A DNA stretch of 64,000 nt from Verrucomicrobiota bacterium (GTDB lineage: Bacteria > Verrucomicrobiota > Verrucomicrobiia > Limisphaerales > UBA1319): positions 1 to 64,000 of the forward strand of contig JAKLFB010000001.1 of NCBI GenBank assembly GCA_022711435.1, read 5' to 3'. The translations under genes and the position numbers were made by a program. The stretch's first letter is position 1; each line of letters starts with the position of its first letter. Under the pieces are notes generated by a model that was not told where the DNA came from, searched no databases, and saw nothing but the letters and a program-made list of their open reading frames with translations. Of the stretch, positions 1 through 8,673 are shown in pieces.

Positions 1-98
1 TAAATCTCCTTCACCTCTCCGCTCGGCGGCAGACTCGCAACCTGCCGCCCGTTTGTTGTACCCCCCTCCCCACTACCTGCATTTTCAAACCGCCATTT

Positions 99-842
99 TC
101 ACCCCATGTTTACGCCGCCGCCAACATCGGCGCCTAACAGCTCCTGCTGGATCTTCGAGAGCTGATCGGCGATGGCCTTCTTGCTTTCCTCGACGGAGAA
201 TATGCCGGCCTTGGTCTTGAGCTTGCGGAGCTCGTCCTCGGTCTGGGCCAGGCGCGTCCGGAGCTCGTCGGTCTGCCGGTTCAGGAATTCATCGGCGAAC
301 CCGAGCGCGCGGTGGACTTCGGCGTGCTTGCGCCGGTAAAGGTCGATGGCATGGCGGAGGATTGTCTGGGCCGTCTCCGGATCGGTGTGCTCGAAGGCCA
401 GGCGGATGCTGTTGCTCTTTCGGGGGATCTCGACCACGAGGCCTTTCTGGACCGCGACAGCGGCGGCAACGGGGTTGGTGTTGCCACTCGAGCTGCCCAG
501 GATTTTCTCGGCGCCCACGAGCCCGGCGACTTGCGCGGCCAGGTCGAAGCTGGTCAGGATCTCGACCTCGTTGTTGAGGATGTTCTCGCCGCGCGAGTCG
601 GGGGAGCTGACCTGGGCGGAGTTGGGGCTGGCGTCCATGGTCTTGGAGTCGCGGACATAGCGGACAAGGAGCCTGGCTTCGCTGCGGTAGGTCATCGGCC
701 GGGTCAGGAACAGGTAGGCGGCGGCGCCGATGCCGAGCAGGGTGAAGAAGAAGATCAGCCACTTGTGTCGGAAGAGGGCGTAGAGGACGTCGTCGAGGGT
801 CATCCCGGCGGGCGATTCAGTTCTGGGTCGTGTGTCTTGCAC
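99..842 (-). CDS. Short Wzz/GumC-like chain-length protein, probably truncated
   Basis: This is the N-terminal part of a Wzz-domain polysaccharide co-polymerase. Residues 14-50 carry the typical start of the family (TLDDVLYALFRHKW followed by one membrane segment and a YRSEARLLV strand). A periplasmic helical region with a coiled coil follows (about 165-235). Family members normally run past 400 residues and end in a second membrane segment, often with a tyrosine kinase domain. This one stops at 247 in a glycine-rich tail (ADVGGGVNMG). The frame stays open for the 98 bases after the TGA, so an in-frame stop, a truncation or an assembly break cannot be told apart. The GTG start at 842 is preceded by GAAGGA about ten bases upstream; the ATG at 803 is an alternative. 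It is the last visible gene of the exopolysaccharide operon, 14 bp after the FemAB-like gene. Confidence 0.7.
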   Translation of the reverse strand: MQDTRPRTESPAGMTLDDVLYALFRHKWLIFFFTLLGIGAAAYLFLTRPMTYRSEARLLVRYVRDSKTMDASPNSAQVSSPDSRGENILNNEVEILTSFDLAAQVAGLVGAEKILGSSSGNTNPVAAAVAVQKGLVVEIPRKSNSIRLAFEHTDPETAQTILRHAIDLYRRKHAEVHRALGFADEFLNRQTDELRTRLAQTEDELRKLKTKAGIFSVEESKKAIADQLSKIQQELLGADVGGGVNMG

Positions 843-856
843 GGGTTGATATTCCT

Positions 857-1966
857 TCAGGCGATGTGTGGATAGAGCATGGCGCCGATCAACCGGCTGA
901 TCCGCATGGGCAGCAGCCTGAACACGCGGTTGTGCCAGCCGGTGGCGCGGTCGTGTTCAGTGACGCATTCGTGGCGGCGGAGATCGTATTTGATGTGCTC
1001 GATGCGGTGTTCGGCGGCGCCCCAGCCCAGCTTGTAGCGGCGCAGGCCGTCGTTCTCGAGCGATGTCCGCCCGAAATCCAGGATCGTGCAGCCACGTTCG
1101 AGGCAGGTCCGGATCGCATGCCACATGGCCATGTTGCTGGCGCGGCACTCCTGGAACGACGCGTCCGATGCCCCATACTTGAACACCGCCTTGGTCCCGA
1201 AGTGCAGGATGACCACCCCGGCGACCGGCGCTCCCCAAAAGCTCGCGATGGCCACGAACCCAAGCTTCCGGTCGATGACGTGCCGGTGGAGGCGGTCGAA
1301 AAAGGAGATCGGCTGCGGCGGCAGGCCGTGCTTCCTGCGCGTCTGGCAGTGAAGCGCGTAATAGGTCCGGACCGCATCGAGTGTGTCGCCGACCTCGACT
1401 TGGACACCGCATTTCTCGGCCTTGCGGATGGCGCGCCGCACCGCGCCGTCGAAACCCGCAAAGAGCTGATCCTCGCCCGCCGCCAAATCGAGCGAATGCC
1501 CGAAGTAAGCGAGCGAAGAGGGCATCCGGGTGGCCATGGAGGCGCGTCCGCGGCATTCGATGGACCGCCAGCGGCGTTCCTGGCCCTGGGCGACCAACTC
1601 CTCGAGCAGGGCGTCGGACGGGATGCTGTCCGAGCCGAGCGGCGGGCAGGCGTCGGTGAATGGGAGGCAGACGCCGCGGCGGCCGGTGAGCCGGCTGTTG
1701 ACCTCCATGCAGGGCAGCAGGGCCAGGAGCCGGCCGCCCGCCATCGCCGCCACGTAGACAGGCTCGAACCCGTACGACTCGATCAGCACGCGCGCCCAGG
1801 CACTCCCGTGGAATATCGTGTAGTCCGGATGCGATCGCACCAGGGCGTCCCAGTCCGGCACCTCGAGCGGGTTGACCCGCTGGAGCGCGGGCGCGGGTGC
1901 GGGCGAGCCCGCTGGGCCCGGCCGCCCGGCCGGAGTCTGGATCGCGCTGTGGATTGCCTCGGGCAT
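857..1966 (-). CDS. FemAB-like GNAT-fold protein of the exopolysaccharide operon
   Basis: The 369-residue protein resembles the FemAB/GNAT-fold proteins found in exopolysaccharide and exosortase-type loci. Residues 1-30 are rich in Pro and Ala. Residues 45-90 form the first GNAT-like strands, and RRAIRKAEKCGV at 177-188 matches the basic helix seen in FemAB proteins, followed by a second acyltransferase fold to about 340 (DFGRTSLENDGLRRYKLGWG). FemAB enzymes transfer aminoacyl groups from tRNA in peptidoglycan synthesis; polysaccharide-locus members are thought to acylate a sugar or lipid intermediate, but this is not settled. The ATG at 1966 lies 11 bp after the aminotransferase stop. A longer open frame upstream only overlaps that gene antiphase. 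Donor and acceptor are unknown. Confidence 0.75.
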   Translation of the reverse strand: MPEAIHSAIQTPAGRPGPAGSPAPAPALQRVNPLEVPDWDALVRSHPDYTIFHGSAWARVLIESYGFEPVYVAAMAGGRLLALLPCMEVNSRLTGRRGVCLPFTDACPPLGSDSIPSDALLEELVAQGQERRWRSIECRGRASMATRMPSSLAYFGHSLDLAAGEDQLFAGFDGAVRRAIRKAEKCGVQVEVGDTLDAVRTYYALHCQTRRKHGLPPQPISFFDRLHRHVIDRKLGFVAIASFWGAPVAGVVILHFGTKAVFKYGASDASFQECRASNMAMWHAIRTCLERGCTILDFGRTSLENDGLRRYKLGWGAAEHRIEHIKYDLRRHECVTEHDRATGWHNRVFRLLPMRISRLIGAMLYPHIA

Positions 1967-1977
1967 GAGCGATTCGG

Positions 1978-3126
1978 TTATGCGACCGCTACGGTTGGGG
2001 CGCGGTGGACCACGGCCTGGACGCACGCCTTGAGCTCGCGCACGACGGCGGCGATCTGGTCGGCAGTCAGCTCGGGGAACATCGGCAGGGACAGGCATTG
2101 GCTGGCCCACCGTTCGGCGACGGGAAACGATCCGGGCCCGTAGCCCAGGAAGCGATACGCCTCCTGGAGATGGACGGGGATCGGGTAATGGATGCCGCAT
2201 TGGACGCCGCGGGCGGCCATCTCCTCGAGGACCTGGTCCCGGGCCTGCGGGTCGGGCAGGCGGACGGCGTAGATGTGATAGACGTGCTGGCCGTAGGCGG
2301 CCTCGACCGGGGCGATCAGGCCTTCGATGCCTTCGAGGGCCTGGCCGTATGCGGCGGCATGGGCGCGGCGGAGCTCGTTGTTCCGCTCGAGGCGCTTGAG
2401 CTTGATGCCCAGGACGGCTCCCTGGATGCCGTCCATCCGCCCGTTCCAGCCGATCATGTCGTGGTGATATTTGCGGGCCTGGCCGTGGTCGCGCAGGGCC
2501 ATGATCTTCTTCCGGAGATCGTCGCTGGCGGTGGTCACGGCGCCGGCTTCGCCGAACGCGCCGAGGTTTTTGCCGGGATAGAAGCTGAAGCAACCGGTGA
2601 TGCCGAGGCTGCCGGCGCGCCGCCCCTTATAAGCCGCCCCGTGCGCCTGGCAGGCGTCCTCGATCACCATCAGGCCATGGCGCCGCGCGATCTCGAGGAT
2701 CGGATCCATGTCGGCCATCTGCCCGTAGAGATGGACGGGGATGATGGCCCGGGTCTGGCGCGTGATGGCGGGCTCGATCCGGGCCGGATCCAGGGTGCAG
2801 GTCCGCTCGTCGACATCGACGAACACGGGTGTGGCGCCGCAGAAGCTGATCGCCTCGGCGGTCGCCAGGAACGTGCTCGGGGAGGTGATGACCTCGTCGC
2901 CGGGACCGACGCCCAGGGCGAGCAGGCTAAGCCACAAGGCGTCGGTCCCGTTTCCTACGCCCACCGCATACGGCGCCCCGCTGAAGGCGGCGAAATCCCG
3001 TTCGAATTGGGCGACGAACGGGCCGCTGGCAAACGCGCCGCTGTCGATCACTTCACCGATCGCACCGAGGAACTCCTCGCGCAGCGGGGCGTGGTGGGCC
3101 TTGAGATCCAGAAATGGAATGGTCAT
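1978..3126 (-). CDS. DegT/DnrJ/EryC1-family sugar aminotransferase (WlbC/WbpE-like)
   Basis: This PLP-dependent aminotransferase has 382 residues, the usual length. It has the N-terminal FLDLK signature, GNGTDAL (58-64) for cofactor phosphate binding, EDACQAHGA (156-164), and SFYPGKNLGAFGEAGA with the Schiff-base lysine at about K186. The neighbouring WlbB-type acetyltransferase and NAD-dependent oxidoreductase suggest that it aminates the 3-keto group of a UDP-N-acetyl-hexuronic acid, the WlbC/WbpE step. Substrate assignment is inference from context, because the family also aminates C4-keto sugars. It starts one base after the acetyltransferase stop, so the two are very likely co-translated. 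Confidence 0.9.
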   Translation of the reverse strand: MTIPFLDLKAHHAPLREEFLGAIGEVIDSGAFASGPFVAQFERDFAAFSGAPYAVGVGNGTDALWLSLLALGVGPGDEVITSPSTFLATAEAISFCGATPVFVDVDERTCTLDPARIEPAITRQTRAIIPVHLYGQMADMDPILEIARRHGLMVIEDACQAHGAAYKGRRAGSLGITGCFSFYPGKNLGAFGEAGAVTTASDDLRKKIMALRDHGQARKYHHDMIGWNGRMDGIQGAVLGIKLKRLERNNELRRAHAAAYGQALEGIEGLIAPVEAAYGQHVYHIYAVRLPDPQARDQVLEEMAARGVQCGIHYPIPVHLQEAYRFLGYGPGSFPVAERWASQCLSLPMFPELTADQIAAVVRELKACVQAVVHRAPTVAVA

Positions 3127-3127
3127 A

Positions 3128-3682
3128 TCAGGGGTTGCTCGGGGCCGATGCCGGCTCGGGCAGAGCCGCCTCCCCTGCGCGCCGCCCGGGCTGCAGAGGG
3201 ATCCGTTTCAAAACACGAGCCGGGTTGCCGGCCACAACCGCGTGCGGCGGGACATCGCGGGTGACAACGCTGCCGGCGCCGACAAGGGCGCACTCGCCTA
3301 CCGTGATCCCGCCCAGGAGGGTGGCGCCGGAGCCGATCGATGCCCCGCGCCGGACAACGGTCTTCTCGCAGGCCCAGTCGGCCTCGGTCTGGAGCTGGCC
3401 GCCCGCATTGGTGGCCCGCGGGAACCGGTCGTTGATGAAGGTCACATTGTGCCCGATGAACACCTCGTCCTCGATCGTCACGCCCTCGCAGACGAACGTG
3501 TGGCTCGAGATCTTGCACCGGCGCCCGATCCGCGCCCCCTTCTGGATCTCGACGAATGTCCCGATCCGGGTGTCGTCGCCGATCTCGCATCCGTAAAGGT
3601 TCGTGAAGGCGTAAATGCGGACGCCTTGGCCGAGCTTGACGTCGGGCGCGATCTGCTGGAGCGGATGGGCGGGCGGGTTCAT
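3128..3682 (-). CDS. WlbB/WbpD-type UDP-amino-sugar N-acetyltransferase
   Basis: This is a left-handed beta-helix (hexapeptide repeat) acyltransferase of 184 residues. The repeats run through the protein (VKLGQGVRI, TRIGTFVEIQKGARIG, ASIGSGATLLGGITVG). VCEGVTIEDEVFIGHNV and FINDRFPRAT followed by QLQTEADW are typical of the WlbB/WbpD subgroup, which acetylates the 3-amino group of UDP-2-acetamido-3-amino-hexuronic acid using acetyl-CoA. It is cytoplasmic and supplies nucleotide sugar for the polysaccharide. It starts 12 bp after the oxidoreductase and ends 1 bp before the aminotransferase. Family match is strong; the exact sugar is inferred. Confidence 0.9.
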   Translation of the reverse strand: MNPPAHPLQQIAPDVKLGQGVRIYAFTNLYGCEIGDDTRIGTFVEIQKGARIGRRCKISSHTFVCEGVTIEDEVFIGHNVTFINDRFPRATNAGGQLQTEADWACEKTVVRRGASIGSGATLLGGITVGECALVGAGSVVTRDVPPHAVVAGNPARVLKRIPLQPGRRAGEAALPEPASAPSNP

Positions 3683-3694
3683 GGGGCCGGTGGA

Positions 3695-4840
3695 TCAGCG
3701 GGAAGCGGCCGCTGCCGCGAACGCATTTTCCGAGCGCTCCTCGGCCGCCGGATGCCCGTTGCCGTTGGGCGGGCGTTTGGCCCGGGCCTGGGCCGGGCCG
3801 ATCGGCGCGCCGTTGCCGTTGCCGGAGAAGGCGATCGACGCGCCGTTCTTCTTGAGAGAGGCGGTCGATGCCTCGAGGATCCGGACCAGCTCGGCGCCCT
3901 GGCGGCCGCTGGTCAGCGGGCAGAGCCCGTTCCTGATGCACTCGAGGAAATGCTGGCACTCGATCTTGAGCGGCTCCTCCTGCTTGAGGAAGGGGACGTA
4001 GATGTCGCCGTAGTGGTAGGCGTAGTGGAACTCGGCAAAGGTGTCGTAGTGCGGCGGACGCTCGACCCGGGTGTCGTAGATCCGGATCTTCTCGATCTGG
4101 GCCAGATCGTCGTAGACGATCATCCGCCGGCTGCCGACGAAGGTGATCTCGCGGGTCTTGCGCGGGTCCAGCCAGCTGCTCTGGATGGTCGCCGAGCGGT
4201 CCTTGCTGAATGTCAGATACATCGTGGTCACATCCTCGATCCCGGGCGTCACGTGGGCGTTGCCGTGGCAGTTCAAGGCCAGGGGCGCCTCCTCCATGAT
4301 GTATTGGATGATCGAGATGTCGTGGGGGGCGAGGTCCCAGGCCACGTTGATGTCCTTCTGGAACAGGCCCAGGTTCAGGCGCCGCGCGCTGATGTAGCGG
4401 AGGATCCCGATGTCGCCCGCATCGACGATCTCCTTGATCTTGCGGACGGGCGCCGAGTAGAGGAACGTGTGGCCGATCATGAGGACCAGCCCCTGCTTCT
4501 CGGCCAGCTCGACCAGCTCCTGGCACTGCGCGTAAGAGGCCGCCATCGGCTTCTCGATGAAGGTGTGCTTGCCGGCCAGCAGGCTCGCCTTCGCCATCGA
4601 GTAATGGAACTTGACGGGCGTGGCGATCACCACCGCATCCAGGCCCGCCCCGTTCAGCATCTCCGGGTAATCCGTGCAGCCTTCGACCTCCGGATAAAGT
4701 GTCCGGAAGTGTTTCAGCCGCTCCAGATCCGTGTCGCAGATCATCCGCATGTGGCATTCGGGCAGCGCCCGAAAGTTGCGGACGAGGTTGGGTCCCCAAT
4801 ACCCACAACCGACAACGCCCAGCTTGATTGGTTTTCGCAT
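3695..4840 (-). CDS. Gfo/Idh/MocA-family nucleotide-sugar oxidoreductase
   Basis: This is a 381-residue NAD(P)-dependent oxidoreductase. The Rossmann motif is at the N-terminus (LGVVGCGYWGPN, 7-18) and the family EKP motif is at about 96-98 (FIEKPMA), followed by the alpha/beta substrate domain. In this operon it most likely makes the 3-keto intermediate that the aminotransferase uses, parallel to WlbA/WbpB. Its N-terminus (CGYWGPNLVRNF) is of a broader polysaccharide-locus type rather than classic WlbA, so specificity is inferred. The ATG at 4840, preceded by AGGTG, fits the family start; an open frame continues upstream to 4927 but overlaps the sugar transferase. The last 35 residues are Asn/Gly/Pro/Ala-rich and probably disordered. 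Confidence 0.85.
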   Translation of the reverse strand: MRKPIKLGVVGCGYWGPNLVRNFRALPECHMRMICDTDLERLKHFRTLYPEVEGCTDYPEMLNGAGLDAVVIATPVKFHYSMAKASLLAGKHTFIEKPMAASYAQCQELVELAEKQGLVLMIGHTFLYSAPVRKIKEIVDAGDIGILRYISARRLNLGLFQKDINVAWDLAPHDISIIQYIMEEAPLALNCHGNAHVTPGIEDVTTMYLTFSKDRSATIQSSWLDPRKTREITFVGSRRMIVYDDLAQIEKIRIYDTRVERPPHYDTFAEFHYAYHYGDIYVPFLKQEEPLKIECQHFLECIRNGLCPLTSGRQGAELVRILEASTASLKKNGASIAFSGNGNGAPIGPAQARAKRPPNGNGHPAAEERSENAFAAAAASR

Positions 4841-4881
4841 GATAGCACCTGGATGGATTACGACTTGGGTTTGTGCAGATC

Positions 4882-5703
4882 CTATTTGCCCGGGACGCAT
4901 CGGGCCTGCCGGTGCGGCTGGGGGCATTCAAATTGAACGGGGGCCGATGGGGAGCGGCGGGCGGCCCTGCGCCGGGCCCAGCCATCGTAGACCTGGCCGA
5001 GAAGCGCCGGGATCGTCTTCAGCAGGATCCGCAGGTCCAGTCCCAGCGACCTGCTCCTCGCATAGTCGATGTCCAGACGGATCATCTGCGTGAACGTGGT
5101 CTTGTTCTTGCCGCTCACCTGCCAGAGGCCCGTCAGGCCAGGCAAGGTCTGGCACCGCTCCCTGTGCCAGGGCTGATAGGCCTCGTATTCGTAAGGCAGA
5201 CACGGACGCGGTCCGACCAGGCTCATCTCTCCCCGAAGGATGTTGATGAGCTGGGGCAACTCGTCCAACCCAGTCGCCCGCAGCAACTTGCCCATCGGTA
5301 TGATCCGCGGATCGCCCGTCTCATCCGCCTTGATCATCGGGACCTCAGCCCCGATCAGTTGCTGAACGTAAGTCTGGTGGACCGATGTGTCCGCGTTATG
5401 GGACATGGTCCGAAATTTCAGGCACTTGAAGCGGCGACCGAGGTAGCCGACCCGCTCCTGGCGGAAGAGGATTGGGCCTGGTGAAACAGTCTTGACCAGG
5501 AGCGCCAGCATTCCCATCACGGGGAGGAGAATCGGAAGAGAAAGGGCAATGCAGCCGATGTCCAGAAAGCGTTTCCAGGTCGGAATGGGCCGATCCGCCG
5601 GCAAATCGGGGTGGACCTGCCACGCGACATCCCCCTTGGGATCCGGTTCCCGGCCTCGAGGTTTCGCACGCAGTTCCTGGATTTCAGATGCTGAACCGAC
5701 CAT
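4882..5703 (-). CDS. Initiating bacterial sugar transferase (undecaprenyl-phosphate phosphoglycosyl transferase)
   Basis: This is a monotopic phosphoglycosyl transferase (Bacterial_transf family). It transfers a sugar-1-phosphate from a UDP-sugar to undecaprenyl phosphate, the first committed step of polysaccharide repeat-unit assembly at the inner membrane. One membrane hairpin lies at about 48-72. All signature blocks are present: KRFLDI, GPILFRQERVGYLGRRF with KFRTM (77-100), LDELPQLINILRGEMSLVGPRP (split here by position, 147-167), and PGLTGLWQVSGKN (188-200). It is the short 273-residue form without the large N-terminal membrane and CoA-binding-like domains of WbaP/WcaJ. It is the first gene of the minus-strand operon, with a 265-bp upstream region that probably carries the promoter. 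Confidence 0.9.
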   Translation of the reverse strand: MVGSASEIQELRAKPRGREPDPKGDVAWQVHPDLPADRPIPTWKRFLDIGCIALSLPILLPVMGMLALLVKTVSPGPILFRQERVGYLGRRFKCLKFRTMSHNADTSVHQTYVQQLIGAEVPMIKADETGDPRIIPMGKLLRATGLDELPQLINILRGEMSLVGPRPCLPYEYEAYQPWHRERCQTLPGLTGLWQVSGKNKTTFTQMIRLDIDYARSRSLGLDLRILLKTIPALLGQVYDGWARRRAARRSPSAPVQFECPQPHRQARCVPGK

Positions 5704-5897
5704 GTGATTTGGCCTTCGGTTTGCCCAATTTTCAAAGCTGCAATGTCCAATTCGCTGACATGCTGGCGTGAAAAGTAGTCATCCGAAGTCCAAAAATGAA
5801 TCCGTATACCTACGCGATTTCTACTGAGACGGCTACCTGATTCCGGAAAAAATGGCACTGAACGGGGTGTGGGAGGATTTTTTAGCATGCGAAAGGT

Positions 5898-5910
5898 AGG
5901 GTACAACCCT
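5898..5910. promoter_or_regulatory. Inverted repeat upstream of the exopolysaccharide operon
   Basis: AGGGT-ACA-ACCCT is an exact inverted repeat of 5-bp arms in the 265-bp gap between the response regulator stop and the sugar transferase start. It could be a regulator-binding site, for example for the adjacent NarL-type regulator. On the minus strand TTGTAC overlaps it and TAAAAA follows after 16 bp, a weak promoter-like pair. The evidence is positional only. Confidence 0.25.
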
Positions 5911-5944
5911 CGGATTCAGGGAAACTGAGCAGTGTGTTCGGAAT

Positions 5945-5965
5945 CCTGGACAGGCAAGGTCCAGG
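5945..5965 (-). terminator. Hairpin just after the response regulator
   Basis: CCTGGAC and GTCCAGG form a perfect 7-bp stem around a 7-base loop, starting three bases past the regulator stop on the minus strand. No run of U follows, so it is at best a weak intrinsic terminator or an mRNA 3'-end stabiliser. Confidence 0.4.
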
Positions 5966-5968
5966 GGG

Positions 5969-6649
5969 TCAGGAGGGGGTTTCGGCCGATGGGGTGGAAT
6001 CGCCGGGGACTAAGTCGTGATCGAGGGCGAAGCGGATCAGATCGGCCTGGGTTTTCAGCTGGAGCTTCTTCATCAGGTTGGCCCGATGGGTTTCGACGGT
6101 GCGGGGGCTGGTGAAGAGGCGCTTGCCGATTTCGGCGCTGGTGAGGCCCTGGACGACCAAGTGGAGGACCTGGCGCTCTCGGTTGGTGAGGCTGTCGTAG
6201 CGGCTCGGGCGATGCCCCTTGCGCTGCTGCAGCATCGCTTTCACTGCCAGGTCGGTCAACGGAGGGCTCAGGAAGAGGCGTCCGGCGCAGGCCTCGTGAA
6301 TCGCCCGGCCGAGATCGTTCGCGGAGGCCTGCTTCAACACGTAGGCCGATGCGCCGTTCTGCAGGGCGGTCTGGACATAGGCCTCGTTGCTGTGCATCGA
6401 GAGGATCACGACGCGGGTCTCGGGGTGGCGCTGCCGGATCTGGCGGGCCAGCTCCAGCCCGTTCAATCCCGGCATCGTCAGGTCCGCCACGACAACGTCC
6501 GGATGAAGCTGGTCCACTAGGCGCAAGGCCTCGAGCCCGTCCCCGCACTCCCCGGCGATCGCAAAGTCGGGCTCGCTCTCGATCAGCAGCCGAATCCCGT
6601 GCCGGACGAGCACGTGGTCATCGACCAGTAAGATGTTGGTCTTTTTCAA
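5969..6649 (-). CDS. NarL/FixJ-type response regulator
   Basis: The protein has 226 residues: a receiver domain (1-120) joined to a LuxR-type helix-turn-helix (about 150-205). The receiver has the acidic pair at D10-D11, the phosphoacceptor Asp56 in VVVADLTMPG, and the conserved Lys106 (VLKQAS). The output domain contains LTNRERQVLHLV and SPRTVETHRANLMKKL. The start is TTG at 6649, overlapping the TGA of the upstream kinase gene by two bases (TTGA), which implies translational coupling; there is no ATG close by. The cognate sensor is the adjacent kinase. The exopolysaccharide operon begins 265 bp downstream on the same strand and is a plausible target, which is inference. Confidence 0.93.
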   Translation of the reverse strand: MKKTNILLVDDHVLVRHGIRLLIESEPDFAIAGECGDGLEALRLVDQLHPDVVVADLTMPGLNGLELARQIRQRHPETRVVILSMHSNEAYVQTALQNGASAYVLKQASANDLGRAIHEACAGRLFLSPPLTDLAVKAMLQQRKGHRPSRYDSLTNRERQVLHLVVQGLTSAEIGKRLFTSPRTVETHRANLMKKLQLKTQADLIRFALDHDLVPGDSTPSAETPS

Positions 6650-8673
6650 GGCTGGGTGGGGCCGGCCGCCGAGCGGATCGGCAGCTCGACGGTGATGCGG
6701 CATCCGGAGTGCACCTGGGTTTCGATCTGGAGGCGGCCGCCCAGCATCGAGGCGCGGCTCCGCATATCCAGCAGGCCCAGCGAGGACCAGCGCGAGCTTG
6801 CCTCGGAAAGGCTGAAGCCGCAGCCGTGATCCTCGATCTGGATGAAGAGGCTGTCCGAATCGTGCCGCAGCCGGAGGAGGGCCTGGTTGACCCGGGCATG
6901 CCGCGCCACGTTGGTCAAGGCCTCCTGCACGATCCGGTAGGCGCCAGTCTCGATGTCGATCCCGAAACGCCGGCCCGCGACATCGGTCTGCTCCAACTCG
7001 ACCTGGACGCCGGTCCGGTTCGTGAACCATCCCCGATACCATTCGAGGGCGGGGATCAGGCCCAAGTCATCGAGCATGGTAGGCCGCAGCTCCAGGGAGA
7101 GGTTCCGCGTCATCGACAAGGCCTGCTCGGCCAGGTCCTGCGCCTGGCGCAGGTAGCCCAGCAGATTCTCCGGCATGTTCCGCGAAGAGCGATCCAGGTT
7201 CACCGACAGCAGCGACAGGATCTGCCCGAGCTGCCCGTGGAGGGCGATGGCCATGTCGCGCCGCTCCGATTCCCGCGTCTGGATCAAATAGCTGGTCAAT
7301 TGCCTCAGTTGCGCGCTGGCCTCGTCCAGTTTCCGCATGGCTTCATACCGGTCCGTCACGTCCAGCCCGATGCTCCCGAGCAGGGGCGTGTTCGAGTCGT
7401 CGATCGCCACCAGGAACCGGCTGACCATCCACGCGCGCGGCCCGCTCTCGCCTCGGACGACTTGGATGGTCTGGCTCTCCTCCGCCTTCGCCCAAGCTCC
7501 CTCCTCCGCGCGCGCCGCCTTCTCCAGAAACTCCCGATCCCCCTTCTCCAGACATTCCTGAGCGTGCGATCCCTCGCACCGGGCCTTCTCGCAGTTAGGA
7601 TTGGCGAAGATGTATCGGCCCGCTGCGTCCTTGATGCAAGCCAGGCCCGGAAAATGGTCCATGAACGCAGCGAAGATCTGCTCGTTCCTCTTCAGTCCCA
7701 TCTGTGCCATCTTGCGCTCGGTGACATTCTGCCAGAAACCGCCGATGTAGGTCTGGCCGCCGATCCGGATCGGCGCAGCGCTGATGGACACATGGATCTT
7801 GGCGCCGTCCTTTCGCAACACAGGCACGTCCTCGGCTAATAGGCATTCTCCCGAAACCACCCGCTCAAAGTCCTCCGTCACCCGGGGAACAACGGATTCG
7901 GGGTGGAAGCGGTCGAGGTTCAAAGACAGTGCTTCCTCGACGCTGTAGCCGAGCATCTCCGCCAGCCGGCGGTTCACCAGCACCAGCCGACGGGTCCTCG
8001 GATCGGCGATGCCGTATCCCGCAGGTATTGTCTCGAACAAAAGCCGAAGCTGATGGTCGTGATCGCCCCCGAGCTCCTGGGGTTCGGGCGCGCGAGAGGA
8101 GATTTCCTGGAGGACACTGAAGAGGTTGGTTCTGCCGATCGCCAGTCCGCCAATGTTGGCGATAAGCTGTAGAAAATTCAGCTCCTCCGGTCCCAGGTAA
8201 TGGCTCGAGTCCACCAACCCCAGAGCGCCCAAGCTCCCTCCCCGAGCCCGCATCGCCACCATCGTGCACGCTCGCCCAGCAAACAAGCCCCCACTTGGAT
8301 CTCCCGAGGATGAACTCCCCGATCCGGCCGGCGCCGGCAGACCGCCCGGGATCACCACCGGCTCCGGCGATGTTAGAACCTTTTGGAACAGACCTTGATC
8401 GGCAGGAAATGTCCGCCCATCCAACCGCTGGCGCATGAGCTCGAGCGCCTTCGGATCTGAGTGATGCGCCGCAACGACCTGCAGGTCCCGCTTGTTCCCA
8501 ACCGGCAGATAAATGATGCAGCCGGCACGGAAGATGCCCGCCACTTGCTCGGCAATGTGGCCCAGCGCATCCAGCGGATTCGCAGTCTGAGCCACGCGCG
8601 ACACCGATTCCGCCAGTGCCACCAGGCGCGATCTGTCTCCAGTGGCGGTTCCGCTCTTTTCTGAAGCGAACAT
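6646..8673 (-). CDS. GAF-PAS-PAS sensor histidine kinase (HisKA_3 family)
   Basis: This is a soluble sensor kinase of 675 residues (TTG at 8685 would add four). A GAF domain covers about 20-190. PAS domains follow at about 210-330 (ending GGFWQNVTERK) and 335-450. The HisKA_3 dimerisation domain is about 465-540 and the HATPase_c domain about 570-670, with N-box YRIVQEALTNVARHA and G-box EDHGCGF. No membrane segment is evident, so the signal is probably cytosolic. The phosphoacceptor motif reads ALHGQLGQ: His479 is present, but the acidic residue that normally follows it (HDxxxQ) is Gly. The paired regulator overlaps its stop codon. The ligand is unknown. Confidence 0.9.
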   Translation of the reverse strand: MFASEKSGTATGDRSRLVALAESVSRVAQTANPLDALGHIAEQVAGIFRAGCIIYLPVGNKRDLQVVAAHHSDPKALELMRQRLDGRTFPADQGLFQKVLTSPEPVVIPGGLPAPAGSGSSSSGDPSGGLFAGRACTMVAMRARGGSLGALGLVDSSHYLGPEELNFLQLIANIGGLAIGRTNLFSVLQEISSRAPEPQELGGDHDHQLRLLFETIPAGYGIADPRTRRLVLVNRRLAEMLGYSVEEALSLNLDRFHPESVVPRVTEDFERVVSGECLLAEDVPVLRKDGAKIHVSISAAPIRIGGQTYIGGFWQNVTERKMAQMGLKRNEQIFAAFMDHFPGLACIKDAAGRYIFANPNCEKARCEGSHAQECLEKGDREFLEKAARAEEGAWAKAEESQTIQVVRGESGPRAWMVSRFLVAIDDSNTPLLGSIGLDVTDRYEAMRKLDEASAQLRQLTSYLIQTRESERRDMAIALHGQLGQILSLLSVNLDRSSRNMPENLLGYLRQAQDLAEQALSMTRNLSLELRPTMLDDLGLIPALEWYRGWFTNRTGVQVELEQTDVAGRRFGIDIETGAYRIVQEALTNVARHARVNQALLRLRHDSDSLFIQIEDHGCGFSLSEASSRWSSLGLLDMRSRASMLGGRLQIETQVHSGCRITVELPIRSAAGPTQP

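Noticed and set aside
5517..5906. A 129-codon minus-strand frame overlapping the start of the sugar transferase gene
   Set aside because: It overlaps a well-supported gene out of frame and extends only into the promoter region.
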